64,000 nt of DNA, taken from positions 39,228 to 103,227 of the IMG/VR virus record IMGVR_UViG_3300042288_000930; one strand, 5' to 3'. Source of the stretch: a virus. Both the position numbers and the translations under genes were made by a program. Numbering within the stretch: position 1 is the stretch's first letter; each line of letters begins with the position of its first letter. Below the pieces are notes generated by a model that was not told the origin of the DNA, ran no database searches, and saw nothing but the letters and a program-made list of their open reading frames with translations. Positions 37,012 to 41,845 of this stretch are shown here, piece by piece.

Positions 37012-37425
37012 TCAGCAGTCGGAAGATTCTACATCAAAGAACAAAAACAAATTGATGCGTTTCTGACGACAGCGATTCGGTTGAGTATTAATTACAGTTG
37101 GAGGGACAACTACAGGACCACCAGATCCTTGAAAGAAACTCGGCGGGTGGTATTGAATCTGAGATTGAGGTGCGTACTGAGCAACGTTAACGTAGTTTTG
37201 GCGTAGTTTGCCATACCTACGAATAAGATCTGCTTCTACCTGTTTCATATTCTGAGTGATGCCAGGTCCAGGGCTGATGCGAATCTTACCGCCGTCTGGG
37301 GTGTTATATACAGCACCTTGGGGTTTATCAGACCATTCGGTAGCATACTGTTGGGCAATAGCATGAGAGCTCAAAGGAAATGCGATGGTCGAAGCCATGG
37401 CACTCGCAATTACGAAGTGTTTCAT
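37012..37425 (-). CDS. Secreted or periplasmic small protein
   Basis: This gene encodes 137 residues with a classical signal peptide: MKHF, a hydrophobic core (VIASAMASTIAFPLSS) and a HAIAQQ cleavage region near residues 22-25. The mature part is polar, with a proline-rich centre (PPSFFQG...PVVVPPTVI) and a C-terminal stretch with two cysteines. No enzymatic motif was seen. A near-ideal sigma-70 promoter lies directly upstream, and the terminator at 36907 ends the unit, so it is a stand-alone gene. It may act in the host envelope during infection (inference). Confidence 0.75.
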   Translation of the reverse strand: MKHFVIASAMASTIAFPLSSHAIAQQYATEWSDKPQGAVYNTPDGGKIRISPGPGITQNMKQVEADLIRRYGKLRQNYVNVAQYAPQSQIQYHPPSFFQGSGGPVVVPPTVINTQPNRCRQKRINLFLFFDVESSDC

Positions 37426-37448
37426 AGTCTTATTGATTTCTTGCTTTT

Positions 37449-37477
37449 ATCCTAACAGGTTTTCTGGGACTTGTCAA
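37449..37477 (-). promoter_or_regulatory. Sigma-70-type promoter of the secreted-protein gene
   Basis: The minus strand has TTGACA (37472-37477), a 17 bp spacer and TAGGAT (37449-37454). The predicted transcript starts only about 15 nt before ATG 37425, so the leader is very short and lacks a clear Shine-Dalgarno site. Confidence 0.75.
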
Positions 37478-37682
37478 GCTTTCTGTGAGCATCTTCAAAA
37501 GTTCTTTGAGGACTATGAAGATATACGAAAACTCTTCGCTTGGCGTGGTTCGAGTACTTAGAGGTTTTTGAGTCATTTTTTTGTGGGAAAAATTTTTTTT
37601 ATGAAAGCGAAAACAGTCGAGCGTTTTCAAAGTTTTGTAGGTTAATAGTATCTATCAATTTTGGTATCGCTCGGCCGCGCCG

Positions 37683-37702
37683 TTATAACGATAACGTTAT
37701 AA
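37683..37702. repeat. Short perfect inverted repeat
   Basis: TTATAACG (37683-37690), ATAA, CGTTATAA (37695-37702). It is a dyad in an otherwise GC-rich stretch and a possible operator or part of a tandem terminator. Confidence 0.6.
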
Positions 37703-37717
37703 AATAACTGTCCGAGT

Positions 37718-37736
37718 GCCCCCCTGCTCGGGGGGC
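37718..37736 (-). terminator. GC-rich terminator hairpin after the HicA-like gene
   Basis: Stem GCCCCCC/GGGGGGC (37718-37724 and 37730-37736) with a TGCTC loop. On the minus strand the sequence becomes AT-rich about 12 nt downstream (TTATTTT), so it probably ends island transcripts. Confidence 0.65.
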
Positions 37737-37752
37737 GTGGTAGGATGGCGGG

Positions 37753-37962
37753 TCAGGTGGCAGCGGCGAGCGCCTTGCGAACGACTGCCGACATGCCAGG
37801 TGAGATGGTGCTGCGTCCCTTGCTGCCATGGGTCGGGACGATCAGATCAGACTGCCAGGCGGGATGCCTCCAGACTTGATGCGACGCTGTGGTTCGCTTG
37901 AGCACAGCGCCAACCTGTCTCAGCTGGCGCTCGGCGTCTCGGCACTTGAGAGGGGATGCCAT
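37753..37962 (-). CDS. HicA-like mRNA interferase toxin
   Basis: This gene encodes 69 residues. KCRDAERQLRQVGAVLKRTT then ASHQVWRHPAWQSDLIVPTH and a C-terminal STISPGMSAVVRKAL follow the HicA/YcfA pattern: an N-terminal helix, the catalytic-type SH motif, beta strands ending in VPxH and a terminal helix. HicA toxins cleave mRNA and are normally paired with HicB. No HicB-like frame was recognised. Instead a 64-residue unknown gene lies 3 bp upstream. It is the last gene of the GC-rich island. Confidence 0.7.
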   Translation of the reverse strand: MASPLKCRDAERQLRQVGAVLKRTTASHQVWRHPAWQSDLIVPTHGSKGRSTISPGMSAVVRKALAAAT

Positions 37963-37965
37963 GGG

Positions 37966-38160
37966 TCAGTCCTCGTGGGTGAACAGGGGCAGGCGGGCGA
38001 GCGCCTCATCACGGTAGCGGTCGGCGTGGGCACCTGCCAACCACGATGCCTCTACGGTGATGGGGACCAGGCGCCCCATGGTCTGCTGTGCGTCATCAGT
38101 CGGGCGACCTGCCCACACGATCTGGCGGGTCTGGAGGTCGGATGCCATGGAGAGGATCAT
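37966..38160 (-). CDS. Unknown protein coupled to the HicA-like toxin
   Basis: This gene encodes 64 residues from ATG 38160 (an internal ATG gives 60 residues). It reads as a small globular protein with TRQIVWAGRPTDDAQQTMGR and HADRYRDEALARLPLF. It ends 3 bp before the HicA-like start, the spacing usual in toxin-antitoxin pairs, but it shows no HicB partial-RNase-H pattern. A degenerate copy of the island repeat (AGTCTACAGG, 38187-38196 on the plus strand) lies 27 bp upstream. Confidence 0.6.
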   Translation of the reverse strand: MILSMASDLQTRQIVWAGRPTDDAQQTMGRLVPITVEASWLAGAHADRYRDEALARLPLFTHED

Positions 38161-38205
38161 CGGTGTCTGTCGGTTGAACTGAGAGAAGTCTACAGGCGGC
38201 GCCGC

Positions 38206-38391
38206 TCAGTGGCGGTCGCTGATGTTCCAGATGCCCCACTGTCCACCGTTGGCGTGGGCGTCCCGAACTTCGATCGCTTCCATACGCTGGGCGCTGGTGT
38301 AGGTCGCCCAACCCTCAGCGGTCTCGCTGGCGAGGGTGCTGCCGTAGCAGGCGTTCCAGATCAGGTTGGCGGTTTCGAGGGTCATGGTCAT
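38206..38391 (-). CDS. Small unknown protein, MTMTL leader
   Basis: This gene encodes 61 residues beginning MTMTLETANLIWNACYG and ending GQWGIWNISDRH. The first five codons and the untranslated leader are nearly identical to those of the gene at 38740, showing that promoter, leader and start were duplicated as a unit. The function is unknown. Confidence 0.65.
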   Translation of the reverse strand: MTMTLETANLIWNACYGSTLASETAEGWATYTSAQRMEAIEVRDAHANGGQWGIWNISDRH

Positions 38392-38406
38392 GGGTCGTTT
38401 CGTTTC

Positions 38407-38428
38407 GATGCTGTTAGTCTACAGGGTC
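38407..38428 (-). repeat. Island repeat copy 1 (promoter-like)
   Basis: On the minus strand the core reads CTGTAGACTAACAGCAT, preceded by GACC. It lies 16 bp upstream of the start at 38391. TAGACT may serve as a -10 element, but no TTGACA-like -35 stands at the right distance. Confidence 0.8.
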
Positions 38429-38470
38429 GGGCGGCAGGATCGGGGGCATCAGTGGACACCCCCTCAACCG

Positions 38471-38740
38471 TCACAGCTCTGCCATCATGGCGTTCATCTC
38501 GTCGGCATCAATGGCGACGCTATCCCATGCCACCCCGTCACGGGTCTGCCCGAGGTGGCGACCGATCATGCCATCCATCATGCAGCGAACGAACTTCTCC
38601 CAGGGGGTCTCATCATCGCCACAGTACTCTACACATGCCTTGGCGGTGTTGTAGAGGAATTCATCGTTGCCGATCCACAGGGCGGCATTCCAGGTCTCGT
38701 AGGTTGCCCAACCGTTGTAGGTGCTGAGGGTCATGGTCAT
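38471..38740 (-). CDS. NGW-ATYETWNAALWIGND family phage protein
   Basis: This gene encodes 89 residues. After MTMTLSTY the segment NGWATYETWNAALWIGNDEF is the signature of a small family widespread in phages and plasmids (NGWxNYETWNVALWI, which I associate with DUF7249). The rest is acidic and helical (WEKFVRCMMDGMIG, DADEMNAMMAEL). The function of the family is unknown. It has its own copy of the island repeat 20 bp upstream. Confidence 0.75.
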   Translation of the reverse strand: MTMTLSTYNGWATYETWNAALWIGNDEFLYNTAKACVEYCGDDETPWEKFVRCMMDGMIGRHLGQTRDGVAWDSVAIDADEMNAMMAEL

Positions 38741-38759
38741 GGTCTCGTTTCGTTTGGTT

Positions 38760-38781
38760 GATGCTGTTAGTCTACAGGGTC
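38760..38781 (-). repeat. Island repeat copy 2 (promoter-like)
   Basis: Identical to copy 1 over 22 bp. It lies upstream of the gene starting at 38740 and immediately downstream of the stop at 38785. Confidence 0.8.
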
Positions 38782-38784
38782 GGG

Positions 38785-38925
38785 TCAGCGGATCTCTGCC
38801 AGGATGGACACCTTCTCAGCTGTCACACGGTCAAGGGTCTGGGCGAGGGCGAACACGCTGCCGAGGGTCTGAGCGAACATCAGGCAGATGCCAGCGATCA
38901 GGGAGAGGCGGATCAGGTTTGCCAT
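38785..38925 (-). CDS. Tiny membrane or secreted peptide (46 aa)
   Basis: Read from ATG 38925 to TGA 38785. Residues 4-29 form a hydrophobic helix (LIRLSLIAGICLMFAQTLGS) followed by a short polar tail (DRVTAEKVSILAEIR). It is probably a single-pass membrane or exported peptide. It is placed between repeat copies 2 and 3. Confidence 0.6.
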   Translation of the reverse strand: MANLIRLSLIAGICLMFAQTLGSVFALAQTLDRVTAEKVSILAEIR

Positions 38926-38939
38926 GGTTGTCTGTGGTT

Positions 38940-38961
38940 GATGCTGTTAGTCTACAGGGTC
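38940..38961 (-). repeat. Island repeat copy 3 (promoter-like)
   Basis: Identical to copy 1 over 22 bp. Together with the next 13 bp toward the gene (leader CAACCACAGACA) it is shared with copy 4. Confidence 0.8.
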
Positions 38962-38972
38962 AGCGCCGCCGA

Positions 38973-39173
38973 TCAGGCGAGGCAGTGACGGTTCACCCAC
39001 TGTCCCAGGGAGAGGGGGCGGATCACCAAGGCGCTCACCATGGCACGACGGGAGACACCTTCGAAGCGGTAAACCTTCCTGCTGCTGGTGAACTGTACCC
39101 GAGCGGTGCCCGTGATAGGATTGACGGTCAGGCGATGGATGGCGCTGCTGTTCTGGCGGATTCGGAAGATCAT
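38973..39173 (-). CDS. KTSC-domain protein
   Basis: This gene encodes 66 residues. SSAIHRLTVNPITGTARVQF then KVYRFEGVSRRAMVSAL and a final LGQWVNRH follow the KTSC pattern (SSxIxxIxYDxxxxxLxVxFxSGxxYxYxxVpxxxxxxLxxAxSxGxFfN). The domain occurs in small bacterial and phage proteins and at the end of some lysyl-tRNA synthetases; its role is unclear. A second, divergent member lies at 42604. The leader is CAAACG directly abutting the ATG. Confidence 0.75.
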   Translation of the reverse strand: MIFRIRQNSSAIHRLTVNPITGTARVQFTSSRKVYRFEGVSRRAMVSALVIRPLSLGQWVNRHCLA

Positions 39174-39188
39174 CGTTTGTCTGTGGTT

Positions 39189-39210
39189 GATGCTGTTAGT
39201 CTACAGGGTC
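39189..39210 (-). repeat. Island repeat copy 4, overlapping a stop codon
   Basis: Identical to copy 1 over 22 bp. The TAA of the upstream 54-residue gene lies inside it, so the repeat is both the end of one gene and the presumed promoter of the next. Confidence 0.8.
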
Positions 39211-39360
39211 AGGGGGCGGCGTCTCGCTGCCTTGTGCCAGTTGATCAGGCGTCCCAGCCGTGAGTTTAATCAGGGCGACAATCGCCGCCACTCCTGCGGG
39301 TCCAAACCACATGCAGAGGATGATACCCAGCAGGAGATAACGCTTGCGAATGTTAATCAA
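39196..39360 (-). CDS. Tiny membrane protein with TTG start (54 aa)
   Basis: The frame starts with TTG at 39360, overlapping the previous stop as TTGA, the TTG equivalent of the common ATGA coupling. Residues 5-30 contain a transmembrane helix (YLLLGIILCMWFGPAGVAAI) and the tail is polar (QGSETPPPDPVD). The last four codons and stop are supplied by repeat copy 4. Confidence 0.55.
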   Translation of the reverse strand: MINIRKRYLLLGIILCMWFGPAGVAAIVALIKLTAGTPDQLAQGSETPPPDPVD

Positions 39361-39791
39361 TAGTCGCTGAAGATGTGGCAGGAACGATAGGACGTGCCAT
39401 CATCACAAGAGGTGAAATCGTAGCGCAGGTTGCGATCGTAAGTTGCCTCCCAATCAATCACCAAACCATCGGGAACATTCATGGTTTCGTTATAGTAATC
39501 CTCAGCGAAGTCTGCCTCAGAATCGTAACACCCACGGTAGCGATCATCGCAACCTTCGATGTTATCAATTCCATCCTCACTGGCGAGTGCATCTACTGCC
39601 TCGTATCCGATCGCTTCACCACAGCGAACATACTCCTCGTAGATGTTAACGAAGGCACGCTCATTGTACTCATCAATGAACTCCAGAATGTCATCCAGAG
39701 CGTAGTTATCTTCGAGCAATTCTTCGATCTTCTCGACAGTTTCAGTGCTGAGAACTTCTTTGTAGTTAGCGGTCAAAGTGATGGACATTTG
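39357..39791 (-). CDS. ArdA-like antirestriction protein
   Basis: Read from ATG 39791 (144 residues, very acidic). YRGCYDSEADFAEDYYNET then VPDGLVIDWEATYDRNLRYD and a terminal SCHIFSDY follow the C-terminal half of ArdA-type antirestriction proteins (SExDFAxEy...lPxxlvIDWEATaxxL..Dy...f.F.y). ArdA mimics B-form DNA to block type I restriction. The N-terminal ArdA domain is shortened. An ATG at 39854 would add 21 residues, but these look like untranslated leader behind the promoter at 39906. Confidence 0.65.
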   Translation of the reverse strand, partial: QMSITLTANYKEVLSTETVEKIEELLEDNYALDDILEFIDEYNERAFVNIYEEYVRCGEAIGYEAVDALASEDGIDNIEGCDDRYRGCYDSEADFAEDYYNETMNVPDGLVIDWEATYDRNLRYDFTSCDDGTSYRSCHIFSDY

Positions 39792-39905
39792 TGAAGTGAA
39801 ATGGTTTGGGGTGGGGCACCGATCTCCCCTACGGTGGTGAAGGATCTTACCCATGACCTGTCCCGATGTCGGGTGGTTTCGCTGGGAGGGTTCGCTTCTG
39901 AAGGT

Positions 39906-39934
39906 AGTATGGAGCAGATCGGGGGGAAAGTCAA
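39906..39934 (-). promoter_or_regulatory. Sigma-70-type promoter of the ArdA-like gene
   Basis: TTGACT (39929-39934), a 17 bp spacer starting TTCCCCCC, and CATACT (39906-39911) on the minus strand. The same TTGACTTTC...CATACT design recurs at 42181-42209. The leader is about 110 nt long. Confidence 0.75.
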
Positions 39935-39959
39935 GCGGTCTGTGCCACTTGTTGAACTG

Positions 39960-40121
39960 TCACATCCCGTTCAGGAAATCGGCAAGCGCCTCCCTATACT
40001 CTGCCTCAGTCTCAAAGGTGCGACCGTGGATAGTACGGGGGTACTCTGCCTTAGGAGCAGGTGCCTTGCTGGGCTCCTTGCCCTGGGCGATGATCTGAGC
40101 GATGTAGGGGTTGTTTGTCAT
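39960..40121 (-). CDS. Tiny unknown protein (53 aa)
   Basis: Read from ATG 40121 to TGA 39960. It is polar and proline-rich in the middle (GKEPSKAPAPKAEYPRTIHG), then helical (TFETEAEYREALADFLNGM). The start codon is formed by the last bases of repeat copy 5, so if the repeat is a -10 region the mRNA would be essentially leaderless. Confidence 0.6.
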   Translation of the reverse strand: MTNNPYIAQIIAQGKEPSKAPAPKAEYPRTIHGRTFETEAEYREALADFLNGM

Positions 40122-40140
40122 GCTGTTAGTCTACAGGGTC
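40119..40140 (-). repeat. Island repeat copy 5, containing a start codon
   Basis: 21 of 22 bp identical to copy 1 (40120-40140). The one difference turns GCATC into GCATG and creates the start codon of the 53-residue gene. Confidence 0.8.
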
Positions 40141-40144
40141 AGGT

Positions 40145-40161
40145 GGGGGATCCGATCCCCC
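40145..40161. terminator. Perfect GC-rich dyad
   Basis: GGGGGATC (40145-40152), C, GATCCCCC (40154-40161). It stands 14 bp after the stop at 40175 and just before repeat copy 5. It is terminator-like, but its one-base loop and lack of a T-run make a protein-binding dyad equally possible. Confidence 0.5.
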
Positions 40162-40174
40162 TTGTGCCAGTGTG

Positions 40175-40366
40175 TCAGGCGTCCATCCCCATCGCTGCCT
40201 TCAGGTCGTTGTATGCCTTCAGGTAGTAGTCTGCATCGCTGCCCTTACCTGCCACGCGGCAGTCACAGGCAAGGCACAGGAGAGCGGTACGGATCGTGCT
40301 CCACTGTGCCTCGGTGAGGGTCACCGTGGCGAGGTCAAGGGGAAGGACGTTGGTTCGGACGGTCAT
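40175..40366 (-). CDS. Small unknown protein of the GC-rich island
   Basis: This gene encodes 63 residues from ATG 40366, chosen because a TATACT element (40392-40397) and the leader CAAACGACCCG precede it. Segments are LPLDLATVTLTEAQWSTIRT, ALLCLACDCRVAGKGSDAD and YYLKAYNDLKAAMG. It looks helical, with a Cys-x-Cys pair. The function is unknown. Confidence 0.65.
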   Translation of the reverse strand: MTVRTNVLPLDLATVTLTEAQWSTIRTALLCLACDCRVAGKGSDADYYLKAYNDLKAAMGMDA

Positions 40367-40446
40367 CGGGTCGTTTGATTGAACTGGAATCAGTATAGAG
40401 GTTGACGGGGTGGGGTGGGAGTGGTAGTGTACCACTCCCTGAACTG

Positions 40447-40581
40447 TCACTCCTCGGGTCCGAAGCAGCACTCAAGGCAGAACGCCTCCAGCTCTGCATC
40501 ATCATCCATGGGCCAGGGTTGATCGAAGATCTCACCCTCGCAGTCCTGAATCTCATCCCAAAGGCAGGTGTCGAAGTCCAT
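40447..40581 (-). CDS. Tiny acidic cysteine-containing protein (44 aa)
   Basis: Start chosen at ATG 40581, behind the leader CAAACGACCCG and a TATACT box at 40607-40612. The protein is very acidic (EIQDCEGEIFDQPWPMDDDA, ELEAFCLECCFGPEE), with five cysteines. Acidity suggests a DNA-mimic or inhibitor peptide, which is speculation. Confidence 0.6.
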   Translation of the reverse strand: MDFDTCLWDEIQDCEGEIFDQPWPMDDDAELEAFCLECCFGPEE

Positions 40582-40682
40582 CGGGTCGTTTGCTGTTGAC
40601 TCCCTTAGTATAGGGTCAGCAGCGCCCCCTACAACCCCCCCGTGTGCCACCTCTCAAACTGGCCGCGGCGACCTAGACAGAT

Positions 40683-40709
40683 GCCCTCTAGGCGACTAAC
40701 CTAGAGGGC
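40683..40709. terminator. Perfect 10 bp hairpin at the right end of the GC-rich island
   Basis: GCCCTCTAGG (40683-40692), a 7-nt loop and CCTAGAGGGC (40700-40709). There is no T-run on either side. It stands upstream of the island genes and downstream of the gene ending at 40756, so it may stop transcription entering the island. Confidence 0.6.
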
Positions 40710-40755
40710 GGGAGGGGAGGGAAGCAAGGGGGCAGCGAAGCGGCCGCTCAGTTTG

Positions 40756-40950
40756 TTATACTAATACGTGGCGATAATCAATGGATTTAATACACCAACC
40801 CATCGCACATGTAACCTCTTCAACTAGATCATCTTCATCATCTGCCTCCCAGATGTGTCCTACTGTGTCACCGATAATGTCATCACGCTCTGCATCTGTG
40901 AGGTCTTCATCATCAAAATCAAACTCAATTTCAGTGATTTGGTACAACAT
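40756..40950 (-). CDS. Small acidic unknown protein
   Basis: This gene encodes 64 residues, very acidic: LYQITEIEFDFDDEDLTDAE, then GHIWEADDEDDLVEEVTCAM and GWCIKSIDYRHVLV. It resembles small acidic proteins common in cyanomyovirus early regions, function unknown. It follows the gene at 40953 by 2 bp in a three-gene coupled set. Confidence 0.7.
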   Translation of the reverse strand: MLYQITEIEFDFDDEDLTDAERDDIIGDTVGHIWEADDEDDLVEEVTCAMGWCIKSIDYRHVLV

Positions 40951-40952
40951 GA

Positions 40953-41135
40953 TCAGTCAAGAAGATCGGGATAGTAAGACTCAACCTCAGAAATTAACTC
41001 CTCATCAGTATAGCTGGTGAGATTTTCTTCCATCTGGTCACCAACAATACGGAGCAAATCTTTGGTGCTCATGTTATCAAGCAAACGATCAATGTATGCT
41101 TCAACCAATGCTTCACGATCAAAAGTGTTTGTCAT
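40953..41135 (-). CDS. Small acidic helical protein
   Basis: This gene encodes 60 residues with helical segments EALVEAYIDRLLDNMSTKDL and EENLTSYTDEELISEVESYY. Its ATG overlaps the stop of the preceding membrane peptide gene (ATGA). The function is unknown. Confidence 0.7.
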   Translation of the reverse strand: MTNTFDREALVEAYIDRLLDNMSTKDLLRIVGDQMEENLTSYTDEELISEVESYYPDLLD

Positions 41136-41257
41136 TTCCGAAGGGGAGAATTGTAGTAGCGAGTGAAGGCAGTTACGATGATAATCGCAGTGGAGATGAC
41201 ACCAACTAACCCGAGGAAAGTAACAGCGTCGCCAGTGAAAGTGTAAGTGTCAGGCAT
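41132..41257 (-). CDS. Tiny membrane protein (41 aa)
   Basis: Read from ATG 41257 to TGA 41132. One transmembrane helix (VTFLGLVGVISTAIIIVTAF) is followed by a basic end (TRYYNSPLRK). It is the first gene behind a strong promoter at 41278-41306. Confidence 0.65.
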   Translation of the reverse strand: MPDTYTFTGDAVTFLGLVGVISTAIIIVTAFTRYYNSPLRK

Positions 41258-41277
41258 GAAATCTCGTGAACAAATGT

Positions 41278-41306
41278 AGAATAGATCATCAGGGGGTGAA
41301 AGTCAA
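41278..41306 (-). promoter_or_regulatory. Sigma-70-type promoter with -35 inside a hairpin loop
   Basis: TTGACT (41301-41306), 17 bp, TATTCT (41278-41283). The -35 lies in the loop between perfect arms TCAGGGGG (41289-41296) and CCCCCTGA (41307-41314). Confidence 0.8.
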
Positions 41307-41317
41307 CCCCCTGAGCG

Positions 41318-41332
41318 ATAAGCATTGCTTAT
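41318..41332 (-). promoter_or_regulatory. Upstream dyad box of an early promoter
   Basis: ATAAGCAATGCTTAT, a perfect 7+1+7 dyad, 11 bp upstream of the -35. The same element recurs at six other promoters in this window (see findings). Confidence 0.7.
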
Positions 41333-41366
41333 GTTACATATTAGAGATAGTTATTTGACAATGATA

Positions 41367-41504
41367 TCAGAATTCGATAGTCTCAAGGGTAGGAGAATTC
41401 TGATACTCATCCACCGAATCTTCGGTCAGAGTGTCAAGAACTGCCATCAGTTCGTTACCATCAGCGGCACGATTGAGCAGGGAAAGCATCACTTCTTTGG
41501 TCAT
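41367..41504 (-). CDS. Tiny helical protein (45 aa)
   Basis: Read from ATG 41504 to TGA 41367. It begins MTKEVMLSLLNRAADGNELM and is acidic at the C-terminus (SVDEYQNSPTLETIEF). It is similar in style to small cyanophage early proteins. The function is unknown. Confidence 0.65.
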   Translation of the reverse strand: MTKEVMLSLLNRAADGNELMAVLDTLTEDSVDEYQNSPTLETIEF

Positions 41505-41535
41505 AATGTTGTTGGGGGTAAGGTATACTAAAGGG

Positions 41536-41564
41536 ATTGAATATGATTAGATATCATATTCAAT
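41536..41564. repeat. 12 bp inverted repeat spanning a gene end
   Basis: ATTGAATATGAT (41536-41547), a 5-nt loop and ATCATATTCAAT (41553-41564). It covers the last codons and stop of the 42-residue gene at 41547. It could be a transcript-stabilising or terminating hairpin. Confidence 0.65.
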
Positions 41565-41675
41565 TTCCATTACATTATCAATGGAATAATCATCAACAAT
41601 GTAACCATCTTCATCAAGGAAGATATCAGCCATTTCTTGTTCTACAATTTCAGTGTACATTTCAGAAGTGGTCAT
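41547..41675 (-). CDS. Tiny acidic protein (42 aa)
   Basis: Read from ATG 41675 to TAA 41547: acidic throughout, with EIVEQEMADIFLDEDGYIVD and NVMEIEYDI. It ends in a hairpin. The function is unknown. Confidence 0.6.
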   Translation of the reverse strand: MTTSEMYTEIVEQEMADIFLDEDGYIVDDYSIDNVMEIEYDI

Positions 41676-41700
41676 TCATTAACTCCTTTGATTGTTAATT

Positions 41701-41728
41701 AAATTTATAACTTTAAAGTTATAAATTT
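41701..41728. repeat. Perfect 28 bp AT-rich palindrome
   Basis: AAATTTATAACTTT joined directly to its reverse complement AAAGTTATAAATTT, with no central spacer. It lies in the gap between genes at 41675 and 41842. Confidence 0.85.
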
Positions 41729-41752
41729 TAAGTTTTGTTAGAATTTAAAAAC

Positions 41753-41845
41753 TTAAAGATTCTGAGGTTTCTGAGAATTTTAAGTTTTCAAGGTTTCTGA
41801 GAATTCAAGATTTCGTAAAATTCTCAGAAACCTCAGAATCTTTAA
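41753..41845. repeat. Perfect 30 bp inverted repeat with 33 nt spacer
   Basis: Left arm 41753-41782 begins TTAAAGATTCTGAGG; right arm 41816-41845 is its exact reverse complement. The right arm overlaps the stop codon of the gene at 41842, so the mRNA end would fold into a long hairpin. The spacer repeats part of the arm (GGTTTCTGAGAATT). Confidence 0.9.

Larger units (their letters stand above)
37478..37752. other. Non-coding gap at the left border of the GC-rich island
   Basis: No convincing gene is present between the promoter at 37449 and the HicA-like stop at 37753. The right part holds an AT-rich palindrome and a GC-rich terminator hairpin. The base composition changes sharply at about 37665, where GC-rich sequence begins. 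Confidence 0.6.

Noticed and set aside
37430-37630. 66-codon minus-strand frame
   Set aside because: It runs through the TTGACA-17-TAGGAT promoter of the secreted-protein gene and has no plausible ribosome site or domain.
38096-38311. 71-codon minus-strand frame
   Set aside because: It overlaps the MTMTL gene and the gene at 37966 in a third frame. Its translation is arginine- and proline-rich with no leader signals.
37828-38727. 299-codon plus-strand open frame
   Set aside because: It lies antisense to the HicA-like, MTMTL and TYETWN genes in GC-rich DNA, where long spurious frames are expected. Its translation is R/G/H-rich with no recognisable domain.
38407-40140. CRISPR array
   Set aside because: The five repeats are separated by 150 to over 900 bp of coding DNA of unequal length, not by short uniform spacers. 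They are promoter- or cassette-like.
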